A stretch of DNA of 6,266 bases from Ga0077527 sp964533495 (GTDB lineage: Bacteria > Pseudomonadota > Gammaproteobacteria > Burkholderiales > SG8-41): positions 1 to 6,266 of the forward strand of contig CAZHJU010000064.1 in NCBI GenBank assembly GCA_964533495.1, given 5' to 3'. Position numbers and translations under genes: made by a program. Under the pieces are notes generated by a model. The model was not told the DNA's origin and did no database searches. It worked only from the letters and a program-made list of their open reading frames with translations. Below are positions 5,173-6,266 of this stretch, piece by piece; position 1 is the stretch's first letter, and each line of letters opens with the position of its first letter.

Positions 5173-6266
5173 ATGCCCCGCATCGTCGACGTCCGCGAAG
5201 TCACCAAACCGATCGCCTCCCCGATCCGCAACGCCTACATCGATTTCAGCAGGATGACCACCAGCCTCGTCGCCGTGGTCACCGACGTCAAGGTCGACGG
5301 CCGCGCGGTGGTCGGCTACGGCTTCAACTCCAACGGCCGCTATGGCCAGGGCGGACTGATCCGCGAACGCTTCGCGCCGCGGCTGCTCGAAGCCGATCCG
5401 CAGCGCCTGATGAACGACGCCGGCGACAACATCGATCCGCACCGCGCCTGGGGCGCGATGATGCAGAACGAAAAACCCGGCGGCCACGGCGAGCGTTCGG
5501 TCGCCGTCGGCACGCTCGACATGGCGGTCTGGGACGCGGTCGCGAAAATCGCGCGCAAGCCGCTGTTCCGGCTGCTCGCCGAAAAACACGGCGTCACCGC
5601 CAATCCCAAGGTCTTTGTTTACGCCGCCGGCGGCTACTACTATCCCGGCAAGGATCTGCAGGCGCTGCGCGACGAAATGCGCGGCTACCTCGACCGCGGC
5701 TACCGCGTGGTGAAAATGAAGATCGGCGGCGCCGACATCGCGGAAGACCGGCGGCGCATCGAGGCCGTGCTCGCCGAAATCGGCCGCGACGCGCAACTGG
5801 CCGTCGACGCCAACGGCCGCTTCGATCTCGAGACCGCGATCGCCTACGCCAAGATGTTGCGTGACTACCCGCTGTTCTGGTACGAGGAAGCCGGCGATCC
5901 GCTGGACTTCGCGCTGCAGGCCGCTCTCGCCGAGTTTTATCCGGGACCGATGGCCACCGGCGAAAACCTGTTCAGCCACCAGGACGCGCGCAACCTGATC
6001 CGCCACGGCGGCATGCGCCCGGACCGCGACTGGCTGCAGTTCGACTGCGCGCTGTCCTACGGCCTCTGCGAATACGAGCGCACGCTGCAGGTGCTGAAGG
6101 CCGCCGGCTGGTCGCCCGCGCGCTGCATCCCGCACGGCGGCCACCAGATGTCGCTCAACATCGCCGCCGGCCTCGGCCTCGGGGGCAACGAGTCCTACCC
6201 CGACCTGTTCCAGCCCTACGGCGGATTCCCGGACGGCGTGCAAGTGATCGACAGCCACATCGACAT
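5173..6266 (+). CDS. tarD: D-tartrate dehydratase, mandelate racemase subgroup of the enolase superfamily (3' end outside window)
   Basis: Cytoplasmic Mg(2+)-dependent enzyme predicted to dehydrate D-tartrate to oxaloacetate, which enters the citric acid cycle. The 364 visible residues resemble, as I recall it, the structurally characterised Bradyrhizobium japonicum TarD (about 390 residues) over their whole length, so only some 25 residues are missing at the right edge. The capping domain contains RNAYIDFSRMTTSLVAVVTD and GFNSNGRYGQGG. The barrel holds the KxK pair K181/K183 in VVKMKIGG, metal ligands D212 (VDANGRF), E238 (WYEEAGDP) and E264 (ATGENLFSHQ), and the catalytic H321 in CIPHGGHQMS; these fall one position before the TarD K184, D213, E239, E265 and H322. 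The ATG at 5173 matches the family N-terminus (RIVDVREVTKPI); its Shine-Dalgarno is weak. It is divergent from an HTH protein gene across a 256 bp regulatory region. The exact sugar-acid substrate is inferred from similarity; another tartrate-like acid is the main alternative. Confidence 0.93.
   Translation, partial: MPRIVDVREVTKPIASPIRNAYIDFSRMTTSLVAVVTDVKVDGRAVVGYGFNSNGRYGQGGLIRERFAPRLLEADPQRLMNDAGDNIDPHRAWGAMMQNEKPGGHGERSVAVGTLDMAVWDAVAKIARKPLFRLLAEKHGVTANPKVFVYAAGGYYYPGKDLQALRDEMRGYLDRGYRVVKMKIGGADIAEDRRRIEAVLAEIGRDAQLAVDANGRFDLETAIAYAKMLRDYPLFWYEEAGDPLDFALQAALAEFYPGPMATGENLFSHQDARNLIRHGGMRPDRDWLQFDCALSYGLCEYERTLQVLKAAGWSPARCIPHGGHQMSLNIAAGLGLGGNESYPDLFQPYGGFPDGVQVIDSHID

Noticed and set aside
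5092..6258. 388-codon open frame on the - strand opposite tarD
   Set aside because: The + strand frame carries the full set of enolase-superfamily catalytic residues; the antisense frame has none and would read through the regulatory region.
1..6266. CRISPR array, tRNA, rRNA, insertion sequence
   Set aside because: No regularly spaced repeats, no cloverleaf or rRNA-like sequence and no transposase motifs were seen on either strand.

Overview
The window is a GC-rich, densely packed piece of a proteobacterial chromosome. The gene families, the strong GC bias at third codon positions and a Fur-type iron operator fit a betaproteobacterium (Burkholderiales or Rhodocyclales-like). That placement is inference from family resemblance and not a species call.

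Positions 1-3336 hold a ferric-iron ABC transporter of the Fbp/Fut/Sfu type. The 3' part of the periplasmic Fe(3+)-binding protein (fbpA-like) enters on the + strand. The two-domain permease (fbpB-like) lies on the - strand, tail to tail with it. The ATPase (fbpC-like) lies on the + strand, diverging from the permease. Permease and ATPase share an 82-136 bp divergent region with a recognisable Fur box overlapping the ATPase promoter. The three parts would capture Fe(3+) in the periplasm, move it across the inner membrane and power the step with ATP, under iron repression. The ATPase promoter's TATAAT lies 6 bp before the ATG, so its mRNA is probably leaderless.

Positions 3333-4916 hold two - strand genes: a GH103/MltB-type lytic murein transglycosylase with a cleavable signal peptide, whose stop codon interlocks with that of the ATPase in a shared CTAG, and a small Cro/CI-type helix-turn-helix protein with a strong Shine-Dalgarno.

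Positions 4917-5172 are a 256 bp divergent regulatory region with several symmetric elements, a direct repeat with an 11 bp period and a 50-nt stretch with no G on the + strand. It separates the HTH gene from a + strand enolase-superfamily gene closely resembling D-tartrate dehydratase (TarD), which runs off the right edge. The layout suggests, but does not prove, that the HTH protein acts on this region.

I see no RNA genes, insertion sequences, CRISPR array or phage structural genes, and no clearly new multi-gene system. The most informative unexplained structure is the regulatory architecture of the two divergent intergenic regions.
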